Part shown: piece by piece, positions 9,183 to 17,493 of the stretch
How the letters are laid out: the number at the start of each line of letters is the position of its first letter
Position numbering within the stretch: the stretch's first letter is position 1
Program-made: the position numbers and the translations under genes
Notes under the pieces: model-generated
Seen by the model: the letters and a program-made list of their open reading frames with translations, nothing else
The model's database searches: none
Told to the model about the DNA's origin: nothing
Source of the DNA: Brevundimonas intermedia
GTDB lineage: Bacteria > Pseudomonadota > Alphaproteobacteria > Caulobacterales > Caulobacteraceae
Assembly: GCF_004614235.1 (NCBI RefSeq)
Contig: NZ_SPVH01000006.1
Coordinates: 62,001 to 126,000, forward strand
Direction: 5' to 3'
Length of the DNA stretch: 64,000 bases

Positions 9183-10435
9183 ACCACCGCCTCGCCACGC
9201 AGCAGGCGTGGCAGGTCGCCCGTCGCGCCGCCGGCCTCCTGCATGAAGGCCCGGCGCAACGGCCCGATCCGATTGACCGCCGCCATGCCCAGATCGCGCG
9301 CCAGACGCACCGGCGCGATATCGTTGGAGAACAGCCGCACGAAGGCGTCGAAGCCCGCCGCCAGGGCCGCATTGTCGAACCGGCGCCAACGGGCGTAGCG
9401 CTCCAGAACCGTCTCGGCGCCCAGGTCTTCGCCCAGCCTTGCGGCCTCCGCCAGCACCTCCGCCAGGGCGGCGGCGTCCTTCAGCCCCATGTTCAGCCCC
9501 TGGCCCGCGACGGGGTGAACCCCGTGCGCGGCGTCTCCGATCAGGGCGATGCGCGGGGCGACCAGTTTCTCGGCCAGGCTGAGCGCCAGCGGATAGACGA
9601 AACGCGGCCCCTCGACCGTCGCCCCATCCAGAAACTCGCCGAACCGCCGCATCAGATGGGCGTGGAAGGCCTCGTCGGACGCGTCGCGCAAGGCCTCGCC
9701 CCGCCGCGTCGTCTCGGTCCAGACCAGACTGGCGCGCTGATCCGTCAGGGGCAGGATGGCGAAGGGGCCGCTGGGCAGGAAATATTCGTGGGCGATATTG
9801 CCGTGATCGCGGCCCAGCCGGACCGTGGCCACCACGCCGCTCTGGCCATAGCCCCAGCCGACGGTCTCGATCCCGGCGGCGCGGCGCACGGTCGAGCCAC
9901 GGCCCTCGGCGCCGACGACCAGGGGTGCGATCAGCGTCGATCCATCGGCCAGGGTCACGGTCGCCTTGCCCGCGTCGGTCTCGACGCTGGCGACGGTCGC
10001 CGGCGCGCGAACTTCGATCCCCGCCCGCGTCACGGCTTCGGCCAGGGCGACACGAATCCGGCGGTTCTCGACCATGTATCCGAGCGGCTCGCCCCCGGTG
10101 CGCCCGCCGATCTCGTCGGCGTCAAAGCGCAGGAAGGCGGGCGAGGGCTTGCGGCTGGCGGCGCCCGGCCGACGGCCGTCCGTCACCAGAATATGGTCCA
10201 TCCGACAGGCGTGGGGACGCAAGGTCTCTCCCAGACCCAGGGCGTCCAACATGCGGAAGGTCGAGAAGGCCACGGCCGTCGAACGCCCGTCGAACGTCGG
10301 CGCCATCTGGGCGCTGAACGGTTGGGGATCGACCATCACGACCTTCAACCCGCCTTGCGCCGCCGCCAGGGCGAACGCCGCCCCGGTCAGCCCTGCGCCG
10401 GCGATGACGATGTCGTAGCGTTCGGTGTCGGCCAT
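9179..10435 (-). CDS. UbiH/UbiF/VisC family FAD-dependent hydroxylase
   Basis: This 418-residue flavoprotein monooxygenase carries the N-terminal FAD motif [17 protein letters not shown], the central ATV..VETDAG region and the C-terminal [18 protein letters not shown] motif, the hallmark of ubiquinone-ring hydroxylases. It probably adds a hydroxyl group to the ubiquinone precursor ring using NAD(P)H and O2 at the inner membrane. Which ring position it modifies cannot be read from the sequence, so no specific symbol is given. It is divergent from ftsK, with 141 bases between. Confidence 0.88.
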   Translation of the reverse strand: MADTERYDIVIAGAGLTGAAFALAAAQGGLKVVMVDPQPFSAQMAPTFDGRSTAVAFSTFRMLDALGLGETLRPHACRMDHILVTDGRRPGAASRKPSPAFLRFDADEIGGRTGGEPLGYMVENRRIRVALAEAVTRAGIEVRAPATVASVETDAGKATVTLADGSTLIAPLVVGAEGRGSTVRRAAGIETVGWGYGQSGVVATVRLGRDHGNIAHEYFLPSGPFAILPLTDQRASLVWTETTRRGEALRDASDEAFHAHLMRRFGEFLDGATVEGPRFVYPLALSLAEKLVAPRIALIGDAAHGVHPVAGQGLNMGLKDAAALAEVLAEAARLGEDLGAETVLERYARWRRFDNAALAAGFDAFVRLFSNDIAPVRLARDLGMAAVNRIGPLRRAFMQEAGGATGDLPRLLRGEAVV

Positions 10436-10505
10436 GACAGGCTTTTCGCGCCGCCGAGGCCAAAGGTCCAGTGGGCGGATTGTCCGCCCCCAAAGGCCAA
10501 GCTGG

Positions 10506-10520
10506 TAAACAGCCCCTTAA
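10506..10520. promoter_or_regulatory. Possible CtrA-type box upstream of ftsK
   Basis: TAAA, seven bases, then TTAA (followed by CC) lies 57 bases before the ftsK start. The CtrA consensus in Caulobacter is TTAA-N7-TTAA, so one half is perfect and the other has one mismatch. Such matches arise by chance occasionally, so this is suggestive only. Confidence 0.25.
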
Positions 10521-10576
10521 CCCTGGGGGTGCGAGAAGGGGGTGAGTATCCTTTCGTCGTCAGGGTTCGCCCTCCC

Positions 10577-12985
10577 ATGTCCACCGCCCTCGCCATCAGC
10601 CGTCAGGCCTGGATCAGCGCCCGCATCCTGTGGGACGCGCCCTTTGTGGTGCGGTTCAGGGGGGTGTTGCAGGCCTTGCTGGCGACCCTGCTGCTGGTCG
10701 CCCTGGTGTCGTGGAATCCGGCGGATGCGAGTCTGAATGCGGCCTCCAGCCTGCCGACCACCAACTGGCTGGGGGCGAACGGCGCCCTGTTCGCCGATCT
10801 GTTCATGCAGTCGCTGGGCCTCGCCGCCTGGCCCGCCGCCCTGTTGCTGGTCGCCTTCGGCCTGGCCCGCGCGGTCGGTGATGCGATCCAGCAGAGGCTC
10901 AAGCCCTCGCCGCTGAAAGCCTTCGCCGCGACCGGCGGGGTGCTGCTGCTCTCCAGCGCCCTGGCGGCGCCGGCCGCGCCGGCCGCCTGGCCCCTGGCGG
11001 CCGGTCTCGGCGGCCTGTGGGGTGATGCGGTCACGGGTCTGGCGGCGCGCGGGATCGGCGCCCTGCACATTCCCGGCGGCCGGATCATCGCCGGCGTCAT
11101 CTTCCTCATCGTCGGGCTGTGGCTGGTCGGTTTCGCCATCGGCCTGCGCGCCATGGACTTCATCGATGCCCTGCATTGGGGCAAGTCTCTGCGCCCGGCC
11201 GCCGCACCCCGCGCTGCGGCCCAGCCTGCCCGCGAAAAAGCGCCGGCCAAGGCCCGCACGCCCCGCGCCGCGCCCCCGCCCGAGGAGTCTTCGCAAGCCG
11301 CGCCCGCAGATGCGCCCCAGACCGCCTATGATGACCTGCCGCCGTGGGAGGACGACGCCGTCCAGCCCGCGCCGCGCCCGTCGGCCGCCCGCCCTGTCGA
11401 GCCGCGCGTCGCCGCGGTCAAGGCGCCCAAGGCCCGCAAGGACGACGTGGACCAGCAGGCCTTCGACTTCGTGCGGCCCGAGGGCGATTTCGACCTGCCG
11501 CCGCTGGGCATCTTGACCAAGCCCCCCCAGCGCGTGGGTGCGGTCGATGAGGATTCGCTGAAGCAGAACGCCAAGATGCTGGAAGGCGTCCTGCAGGAGT
11601 TCGGCGTGCGCGGCGTGATCGATCAGATCCGCCCCGGCCCCGTCGTCACCCTTTACGAACTGGTCCCCGCGCCGGGCGTGAAACACGGCCGCGTCGTGGC
11701 CCTGTCCGACGACATCGCGCGTTCCATGTCCGCCCGCGCCTGCCGCATCTCGGTGGTTCAGGGACGCAACGCCATCGGCATCGAACTGCCCAACGCCAAG
11801 CGTGAGACCGTCTATCTGCGCGACCTGCTGGCCAGCGCAGAATACGACAAGAAAAGTCACCTGCTGCCGCTCGCCCTGGGCGAAACCATCGGCGGCGAGC
11901 CCTATGTCGCCGACCTGGCCCGCATGCCCCACCTGCTGATCGCGGGCACCACCGGCTCGGGCAAGTCGGTCGGGGTCAACGCCATGATCCTGTCGATCCT
12001 GTATCGCCACAGCCCGGCCGAATGCCGCTTCATCATGATCGACCCCAAGATGCTGGAGCTGTCGGTCTATGACGGCATCCCGCATCTGCTGGCGCCGGTC
12101 GTCACCGATCCGAAGAAGGCGGTCGTCGCCCTGAAATGGACGGTGCGCGAGATGGAGGATCGCTATCGCCGCATGTCCAAACTGGGCGTTCGCAACATCG
12201 CCTCCTACAACGAGCGCGCCCGCGAGGCCCAGGCCAAGGGCGAGCATTTCGAGCGCACGGTCCAGACCGGCTTCGACGACCAGGGCCGCCCGGTCTACGA
12301 GTCCGAAAAGATCCGGCCCGAGCCCCTGCCCTTCCTCGTCGTGGTCATGGACGAGATGGCCGACCTGATGCTGGTCGCCGGCAAGGACGTCGAGGGCGCG
12401 GTCCAGCGCCTGGCCCAGATGGCCCGCGCCGCCGGCATCCACCTGATCATGGCGACGCAACGCCCATCGGTGGACGTCATCACCGGCACCATCAAGGCCA
12501 ACTTCCCGACGCGCATCTCCTTCCAGGTCACGTCCAAGATCGACAGCCGCACCATCCTGGGCGAACAGGGCGGCGAGCAGCTGCTGGGCCAGGGCGACAT
12601 GCTCTATATGGCCGGCGGCGGTCGGATCACCCGCCTGCACGGCCCCTTCGTGGACGACAAGGAAGTCGAGGACGTCTGCAAACACCTGAAGGCCCAGGCC
12701 GAGCCCGACTATCTGGACCTGATCACCGACGAACCGGACGGCGACGCCGACGGCGCAATGGACGACGGGGGCGCAGGCGGCTCGGGCGACGATCTGTATG
12801 ACCGCGCCGTGGCTGTGGTGACCCGCGACCGCAAGGCCTCGACCAGCTACGTCCAGCGCCGGCTCCAGATCGGCTACAACCGCGCCGCCTCCCTGATCGA
12901 GCGGATGGAACAGGAGGGCGTGGTCAGCCCCGCCAACCACGCCGGCAAGCGCGACGTCCTGGCCGGCCCGCCGCCGATGGTGTGA
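10577..12985 (+). CDS. ftsK: DNA translocase FtsK
   Basis: FtsK anchors at the septum and pumps DNA toward the dif site during chromosome segregation. The first 190 residues contain four or so membrane helices; residues about 200-320 are a Pro/Ala/Arg-rich linker; then comes the motor with Walker [11 protein letters not shown], Walker [11 protein letters not shown] and [12 protein letters not shown]. The C-terminal gamma domain ([28 protein letters not shown]) recognises KOPS sequences. The ATG at 10577 (MSTALAISR) starts an 802-residue protein; the much longer open frame upstream is antisense to the hydroxylase gene and is not coding. The linker is short compared with E. coli FtsK, as is normal in alphaproteobacteria. 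Confidence 0.96.
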   Translation: MSTALAISRQAWISARILWDAPFVVRFRGVLQALLATLLLVALVSWNPADASLNAASSLPTTNWLGANGALFADLFMQSLGLAAWPAALLLVAFGLARAVGDAIQQRLKPSPLKAFAATGGVLLLSSALAAPAAPAAWPLAAGLGGLWGDAVTGLAARGIGALHIPGGRIIAGVIFLIVGLWLVGFAIGLRAMDFIDALHWGKSLRPAAAPRAAAQPAREKAPAKARTPRAAPPPEESSQAAPADAPQTAYDDLPPWEDDAVQPAPRPSAARPVEPRVAAVKAPKARKDDVDQQAFDFVRPEGDFDLPPLGILTKPPQRVGAVDEDSLKQNAKMLEGVLQEFGVRGVIDQIRPGPVVTLYELVPAPGVKHGRVVALSDDIARSMSARACRISVVQGRNAIGIELPNAKRETVYLRDLLASAEYDKKSHLLPLALGETIGGEPYVADLARMPHLLIAGTTGSGKSVGVNAMILSILYRHSPAECRFIMIDPKMLELSVYDGIPHLLAPVVTDPKKAVVALKWTVREMEDRYRRMSKLGVRNIASYNERAREAQAKGEHFERTVQTGFDDQGRPVYESEKIRPEPLPFLVVVMDEMADLMLVAGKDVEGAVQRLAQMARAAGIHLIMATQRPSVDVITGTIKANFPTRISFQVTSKIDSRTILGEQGGEQLLGQGDMLYMAGGGRITRLHGPFVDDKEVEDVCKHLKAQAEPDYLDLITDEPDGDADGAMDDGGAGGSGDDLYDRAVAVVTRDRKASTSYVQRRLQIGYNRAASLIERMEQEGVVSPANHAGKRDVLAGPPPMV

Positions 12986-13004
12986 TGGCCGATACCCAGA
13001 CTTT

Positions 13005-13160
13005 CCCTCCACCGCGGGGGAGGGTGGTCGAGCGGTAGGCGAGACCGGGTGGGGGCGGCAGGGTGAAACGTCGCTCAATCCGTCTTCGTCAGGTCGGTAC
13101 AGCCTTGCCGGCCGCCCCCACCCGGTCGCTTCGCGACCCCCCTCCCCGGAGCGGGGAGGG
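13005..13160. repeat. Large intergenic palindrome between ftsK and lolA
   Basis: The 364-base gap between ftsK and lolA is largely this element. A perfect 17-base inverted repeat joins 13043-13059 (GACCGGGTGGGGGCGGC) with 13111-13127. It is flanked by smaller hairpins at 13005-13024 and 13141-13160 (CCTCCCC and GGGGAGG). The remaining 190 bases up to lolA show no gene that I can support. Confidence 0.75.
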
Positions 13161-13349
13161 AAAAGATCACGCGCAACCCTAAGCGCGCGTGTCCGTTCTC
13201 CACCCCGCTATCGTGTCCAAGCTTCAGCATTTCGATGAACAGGGCTTCATCGCAGCGCCGGAATATGGTCAGGCTCGCGTCATTCCGACGCCAAGCCGAC
13301 CGGGCAAGACGGCAGGATCGACAACCATCCCGAACGGGAGACGGACTTC

Positions 13350-14027
13350 ATGACCTCCAAGACGCTCGCCATCGCTCCGACCGACCTTCAGCGCCGCAGC
13401 CTGCTGCTGGGCGCAGGACTTCTGACCGGGTTCGCCGCTCTGGGTGTGTTCGACGCCGCCCAGGCCCAATCCAACCTGTCGGCCGACGACCGCGCGGTGG
13501 TTCAACAGGCGCAGGGCTATCTGCAGGCCCTGACCTCGGCGCAAGGCACGTTCACCGAGACGGGGCCCAACGGCCAGAGCCGTCAGGGGCGGTTCTATCT
13601 GCAGCGTCCCGGCAAGATGCGGTTCGAATACACCAATCCCGCCGGGCTGCTGGTGGTGTCGGACGGCTATAACGTCAAACGCTACGACCCCCGACTGAAC
13701 ACCTTCCAGCAGGTGCCGCTGGGCCGCACGCCCCTGTCCACCTTCCTGGCGCGCAACGTCCGGCTGGACCAGGGCGTCCGCATCGAGCGCGTGACACGGA
13801 TGGCGTCCGGCGCCTTCGCCATCACGGCCCGCGACGCCAACCGTCCGAACGACGGGCAGGTGATCCTGGCCTTCGCCGGCAATCCGATGCGCTTGCAGGA
13901 ATGGACCATCACCGATCCGCAGGGGGCGCGCACCCGTACACAGCTGACGGCGCTGCAACCGGCGTCGAACCTGTCGGCGCGACTGTTCCAGTTGACCGAC
14001 CCGACGCGTCGTCCCGGCCGAAACTAG
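13350..14027 (+). CDS. lolA: Outer-membrane lipoprotein carrier protein LolA
   Basis: LolA ferries lipoproteins across the periplasm from the LolCDE complex to the outer membrane. The 225-residue protein begins with a signal peptide containing a twin-arginine-like stretch (LQRRSLLLGAGLLTG) and ending near FDAAQAQ. The mature part has the LolA half-barrel signatures LTSAQGTFTE, GRFYLQRPGKMRFEY and LLVVSDGYNVKRYDP. It follows ftsK, the conserved order in many alphaproteobacteria, but with a palindrome between them. Export by Tat rather than Sec is possible but not shown. Confidence 0.92.
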   Translation: MTSKTLAIAPTDLQRRSLLLGAGLLTGFAALGVFDAAQAQSNLSADDRAVVQQAQGYLQALTSAQGTFTETGPNGQSRQGRFYLQRPGKMRFEYTNPAGLLVVSDGYNVKRYDPRLNTFQQVPLGRTPLSTFLARNVRLDQGVRIERVTRMASGAFAITARDANRPNDGQVILAFAGNPMRLQEWTITDPQGARTRTQLTALQPASNLSARLFQLTDPTRRPGRN

Positions 14028-14081
14028 ATGCATCAGGGGCGGGTGACCATTCCTCAACCCCTGTTCCTCTAGACTGGTCGC

Positions 14082-14621
14082 ATGAGCGCGACCGCCCCGC
14101 CATCGCTGAAATGGATCGTGGCGGTCGGCTTCGGCGCCTTCGCCCTGTTCACGCTGGGCGCGCTGGTGGTGGAGCCGGCGGTGTATCGCCTGATCGAACC
14201 GGCGGATGATCCCGCGCTGCATCGCCCGTCCGGCATGGTCGAGGTCGCGGACGTGGTGCTGGCCGGCCGATACGCCACGGCCGGATCGGCGCTGGTGATC
14301 GAAATCGAGGGCGGCGCGCTGTCGACCCACACGGGCGGGACGCTGAAGTCCGAGCCGCATCGACTGGTCCCAGCCGATCAGCAGGCCAGCGTCTCCACGA
14401 TCTTCGCCGACGCCATGACCGTGCCGACCCAGGCGCAGATCGAGATCCGTCGTGTGACGGCGGAAGAGGATACCCGGCTTTGCGCGGGGCACCCCGTCGG
14501 CTGGCTGGCGCTGGCGGTGCGGCGCGACGGCTTCGTCATGATGCCGGTCCGGCAGGGGCCGCCGCCCGGCGCCCTGACGCCCGACGATCGACTGTGCGCC
14601 GTTCTGGACCTGAGCCGATGA
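14082..14621 (+). CDS. Hypothetical protein with one N-terminal membrane helix
   Basis: I do not recognise this 179-residue protein. A hydrophobic helix at about residues 12-30 (IVAVGFGAFALFTLGALVV) would anchor it in the inner membrane with the rest in the periplasm. The soluble part has two cysteines (TRLCAGHP and DRLCAVLD) that could form a disulfide. Its stop overlaps the start of the next gene, a DUF2459 protein, so the two are probably translated together. Confidence 0.7.
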   Translation: MSATAPPSLKWIVAVGFGAFALFTLGALVVEPAVYRLIEPADDPALHRPSGMVEVADVVLAGRYATAGSALVIEIEGGALSTHTGGTLKSEPHRLVPADQQASVSTIFADAMTVPTQAQIEIRRVTAEEDTRLCAGHPVGWLALAVRRDGFVMMPVRQGPPPGALTPDDRLCAVLDLSR

Positions 14622-15304
14622 TGCGGGGGCTGGTGCTGGCTGTCCTGATCGGGGCGGTTGTCGCGCTGCTGACCTGGACGAAACCTGGCGATGCGAAGCC
14701 GTCCGATGCGCCGGACATCGTCGTCGTTCAGGTGCTCGACAACGGGTTCCACACCGATCTGGCCGTGCCGCGCGAGGCGCTGGTGCGACGCGGCGGCCCT
14801 CTGGCGCGCGCCGTCGCGGGCTTGGCGCCCGGCGACTGGATCCTGATCGGCTGGGGCGACGCCCGGTTCTATGTGGACCAGAGCCCGATCTCAGACCGCC
14901 TGCCCGACGGGGTCCGCGCCTTCTTCCGCCCCGGCAACCCTTCCGTCGTCATGCTGGATCCCGTGGCTGCCGATCCACGCCTCAGCTATGGCGAGGACAG
15001 CGCCACCCTGACCCTGACGAGCGCCCAGTTCGACCGCCTGACCGCCCGCGTGGAGGCGTCGCTAGACCTGTCGGACGGCGCGCCCCGCATCGCCACCGAC
15101 CGCCCCGGCGACGATGCGCGCTTCTTCGCCAGTCGCGAGACCTTTTCCATCCTGCATCTGTGCAACCACTGGACAGCCGGGGTGCTGAACGCCGGCGGGG
15201 TTCCTGTCCGCCCGGTCCAGTCGATCACCTCGGCCGAAGTGATGCGGTCCGTGCGGGCGGCCGAACGGGAGCGAAAACTGGACATGAGGCCGTCGCGAGA
15301 CTAG
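14618..15304 (+). CDS. DUF2459 family protein
   Basis: The 228-residue protein has an N-terminal membrane or signal helix (LVLAVLIGAVVALLTW) and the family pattern VLDNGFHTDLAVP, GWGDARFYVDQ and LHLCNHWTAGVL. The conserved His, Asp and Cys residues are reminiscent of an NlpC/P60-like papain fold, but no activity has been assigned. Either ATG at 14618 or 14621 would serve; the first overlaps the preceding stop (ATGA). It precedes rbfA, where infB would normally be expected. Confidence 0.8.
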   Translation: MMRGLVLAVLIGAVVALLTWTKPGDAKPSDAPDIVVVQVLDNGFHTDLAVPREALVRRGGPLARAVAGLAPGDWILIGWGDARFYVDQSPISDRLPDGVRAFFRPGNPSVVMLDPVAADPRLSYGEDSATLTLTSAQFDRLTARVEASLDLSDGAPRIATDRPGDDARFFASRETFSILHLCNHWTAGVLNAGGVPVRPVQSITSAEVMRSVRAAERERKLDMRPSRD

Positions 15305-15369
15305 ACCGCCCGACTTTCGCTTATCCGGCCGGGTCCGAGCCCCGGCGGGCGAACAAGAAGGAGAGGCCG

Positions 15370-15840
15370 ATGGCCCACAAACAATATACCCGCAGTTCCT
15401 CCACCTCTAGCCCGGCGGGAAAAGCGCCCAGCCAGCGCCAGCTGCGCGCCGGCGAGCTGATCCGTCACGCCCTGGTCGACATCCTGCGCGAGGAGGACAT
15501 CCGCGACGAAGCCCTGGCCGACGTGTCCATCACCGTGACCGAGGTGCGCCTGTCGCCGGACCTGAAGCACGCCACCTGTTTCGTCGAGCCCCTGGGCGCC
15601 GGCGTTGAGGCCGCTGCGACCAACGGCCATGAGAGCGAGATCATCAAGGCCCTGAACGTCCACGCCAAGTTCATCCGCGGTCAGCTGGGTCGTCGGCTGG
15701 ACATGAAGTTCACGCCCGACCTGAAGTTCCGCCACGACGAGAGCTTCGGCGCCGCCAACCACATGGACAAGCTGTTCGCCGATCCGCGCATCCAGGCCGA
15801 CCTCGCGGCCCGCGACGACGAAGGAGACGACGCCCAATGA
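15370..15840 (+). CDS. rbfA: 30S ribosome-binding factor A
   Basis: RbfA binds free 30S subunits and helps mature the 5' end of 16S rRNA, important in the cold. The KH-like fold is seen in RAGELIRHALVDILREEDI, VSITVTEVRLSPDLKHATCF and LRFRHDES-type sequence (LKFRHDESFGA). The ATG at 15370 has a good AAGGAG upstream. The N-terminal 20 residues are a Ser/Thr-rich tail and the protein is 156 residues, typical for alphaproteobacteria. It heads the rbfA-truB-rpsO-pnp group, but nusA and infB, the usual upstream partners, are not here. Confidence 0.95.
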   Translation: MAHKQYTRSSSTSSPAGKAPSQRQLRAGELIRHALVDILREEDIRDEALADVSITVTEVRLSPDLKHATCFVEPLGAGVEAAATNGHESEIIKALNVHAKFIRGQLGRRLDMKFTPDLKFRHDESFGAANHMDKLFADPRIQADLAARDDEGDDAQ

Positions 15841-15969
15841 TCCTCCCCCGTCCTTCACGGGGGATGGGGACCGCGCGCAGCGTGGTGGAGGGGGCGACCC
15901 CAGACACCGGCCTTGCGTCCGCCCCCTCCACCGCTGCGCGGTCCCCCTCCCCCGCTGCGCGGTGGAGGA
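15841..15969. repeat. Dispersed intergenic palindromic repeat, copy C, between rbfA and truB
   Basis: The element starts immediately after the rbfA stop and ends 6 bases before truB. Its core at 15921-15954 matches copies at 507-540 and 27428-27461. The core hairpin here is ACCGC TGC GCGGT. The last block, GGTGGAGGAT, lies at Shine-Dalgarno distance from the truB ATG. Confidence 0.85.
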
Positions 15970-15974
15970 TCTAG

Positions 15975-16907
15975 ATGGGCCGTCGCAAGAAGGGCGACAT
16001 CGTCGACGGCTGGGTCTGCCTGGACAAGCCGTTCGAGATGGGGTCGACCGAGGCTGTCAGCCGCATTCGCCGACTGTTCAACGCCCAGAAGGCCGGTCAC
16101 GCCGGGACGCTGGACCCGCTGGCCAGCGGCATCCTGCCCATCGCGCTGGGCGAGGCGACCAAGACCGTGCCGATGATGATGGAGGCGCAGAAGGTCTATC
16201 GCTTCACCATCAACTGGGGCGTCTCGACCGACAGCGTGGACCGAGAGGGCGAAATCATCGGCCGTTCCGATGTCCGCCCCACGGTCGAGGCGGTAAAGGC
16301 GGCGCTGCCGGCCTTCGTCGGCGAGATCGACCAGACCCCGCCCCGCTTTTCAGCCATCAAGGTGGACGGCGCGCGGGCCTATGACCTGGCCCGCGACGGG
16401 GTGGAGTTCGAACTTCAGTCCCGCCGCGTGACCATCCATTCGGCCGAGGTCAGCGATGCGCCGGACGCCGACCACGTCGAACTGACCATCCGCACCGGCA
16501 AGGGCGTCTATGTCCGCTCGCTGGCGCGCGACCTGGCCGTCGTGCTGGGCGCCGAGGGTCATGTGTCGGCCCTGCGGCGCGAGCTGGTCGGGCCGTTCAG
16601 CACGCAAAACGCCGTCACTCTGGATTCTCTGGAGGAAATGGTGCATAGGGGCGCCGCCTCGGAAGGCTTGCTTGCCGTTGCGACCGCTCTGGACGACATC
16701 CCGGAGCTGGCCGTGACGGAACAGGACGCCTTCTCGCTTCGGCAGGGACGCCCGATCGTTCTGCTCCCCCGTCAGGTGGAAACCCTCAAGGATCGTCTTC
16801 GCGACGGTTCGCGCACGGTTTCAGCCTTTCAGGGCCAGACCCTCGTCGCACTCTGTCAGTTGCGGGCCGGCCGGTTAGAACCCGACCGCGTTTTCAATCT
16901 TTCCTGA
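15975..16907 (+). CDS. truB: tRNA pseudouridine(55) synthase
   Basis: TruB makes pseudouridine 55 in the T-loop of tRNAs. The signature [17 protein letters not shown] and [17 protein letters not shown] contain the catalytic Asp near residue 50. [20 protein letters not shown] and [14 protein letters not shown] are further family motifs, and a short PUA-like tail ends the 310-residue protein. Its ribosome binding site (GGAGGAT) is formed by the end of an inserted palindromic repeat. The C-terminal part extends to a stop inside a small CCTGATC/GATCAGG hairpin. Confidence 0.96.
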   Translation: MGRRKKGDIVDGWVCLDKPFEMGSTEAVSRIRRLFNAQKAGHAGTLDPLASGILPIALGEATKTVPMMMEAQKVYRFTINWGVSTDSVDREGEIIGRSDVRPTVEAVKAALPAFVGEIDQTPPRFSAIKVDGARAYDLARDGVEFELQSRRVTIHSAEVSDAPDADHVELTIRTGKGVYVRSLARDLAVVLGAEGHVSALRRELVGPFSTQNAVTLDSLEEMVHRGAASEGLLAVATALDDIPELAVTEQDAFSLRQGRPIVLLPRQVETLKDRLRDGSRTVSAFQGQTLVALCQLRAGRLEPDRVFNLS

Positions 16908-16932
16908 TCGCCTGATCAGGGGACTCCAACCC

Positions 16933-16963
16933 GGCCTCAAGTAGCGCGAAAGCGCGGTAGGCC
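16933..16963 (+). promoter_or_regulatory. Structured rpsO leader, possible S15 autoregulatory element
   Basis: Just before the rpsO ribosome binding site, GGCCT at 16933-16937 pairs with AGGCC at 16959-16963, enclosing a GCGC-GAAA-GCGC hairpin (16944-16955) with an internal loop between. S15 is known to repress its own mRNA through leader structures in several bacterial groups, including alphaproteobacteria. The pairing is seen; the regulatory role is inferred. Confidence 0.5.
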
Positions 16964-16980
16964 ATCAAGGGAGACTTTCG

Positions 16981-17250
16981 ATGTCGGTTACTGCTGAACG
17001 CAAGCACGAGATCATCGCCGATAACGCCCGCACCGCTGGCGACACCGGCTCGGCCGAGGTTCAGGTCGCGATCCTGTCGGAACGCATCGCCAACCTCACC
17101 GAACACTTCAAGACCCACAAGAAGGACAACCACTCGCGTCGTGGCCTTCTGAAGATGGTGTCGCAACGTCGCCGCCTGCTCGACCACCTCACCAAGGTCG
17201 ACGCCGACCGCTACCAAGCGCTCATCGCCAAGCTGGGCCTGCGTCGCTAA
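16981..17250 (+). CDS. rpsO: 30S ribosomal protein S15
   Basis: S15 binds 16S rRNA helices h20-h22 early in 30S assembly. The 89-residue sequence is canonical: [46 protein letters not shown] and [18 protein letters not shown] ribosome binding site lies 6 bases upstream. A structured leader and a strong downstream hairpin suggest it can be expressed and ended separately from pnp. Confidence 0.98.
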   Translation: MSVTAERKHEIIADNARTAGDTGSAEVQVAILSERIANLTEHFKTHKKDNHSRRGLLKMVSQRRRLLDHLTKVDADRYQALIAKLGLRR

Positions 17251-17279
17251 GGCGTCGGATCAGTGTAGAATACGCTTTC

Positions 17280-17307
17280 GAGGCGCGGACGGTCACGTCC
17301 GCGCCTC
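17280..17307 (+). terminator. Perfect 12-bp hairpin downstream of rpsO
   Basis: GAGGCGCGGACG pairs perfectly with CGTCCGCGCCTC around a GTCA loop. It is followed by GTTGTG rather than a clean T tract, so it may terminate only partly, or serve as an RNA processing or stabilising structure between rpsO and pnp. Confidence 0.55.
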
Positions 17308-17330
17308 GTTGTGCAACTAGACACGACCTG

Positions 17331-17353
17331 TGCGCCGCAGGACTTACGGCGCA
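17331..17353 (+). promoter_or_regulatory. Second hairpin in the pnp leader
   Basis: TGCGCCG at 17331-17337 pairs with CGGCGCA at 17347-17353 around a 9-base loop. Together with the stronger hairpin at 17280 it makes the 243-base rpsO-pnp spacer structured. In E. coli the pnp leader is a stem that RNase III cuts for autoregulation; an analogous role here is only inferred. Confidence 0.4.
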
Positions 17354-17493
17354 GTTGCGAGGGCCATGCCGGTCCTCTCCCGGTCGATCGCGATGGCGCG
17401 GCGACCTCTGGATCGAAGGACTGAACGCCGACGCATCCGCCCCATGATGGGACCCCGCGCGGAATACGCCGCCCGGGATACGAAAGACGAAAT

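Noticed and set aside
9515..10576. A 354-codon N-terminal extension of FtsK
   Set aside because: It is antisense to the UbiH-type gene, lacks any FtsK-like sequence and leaves the normal MSTALAISR start unused.
10517..13078. An 853-codon minus-strand frame across ftsK
   Set aside because: It is antisense to a complete FtsK and rich in Asp, Gln, Arg and Gly without motifs.
16903..16920. A CCTGATC/GATCAGG hairpin at the truB stop as a terminator
   Set aside because: There is no T tract after it and rpsO follows closely, so it is not a convincing terminator.
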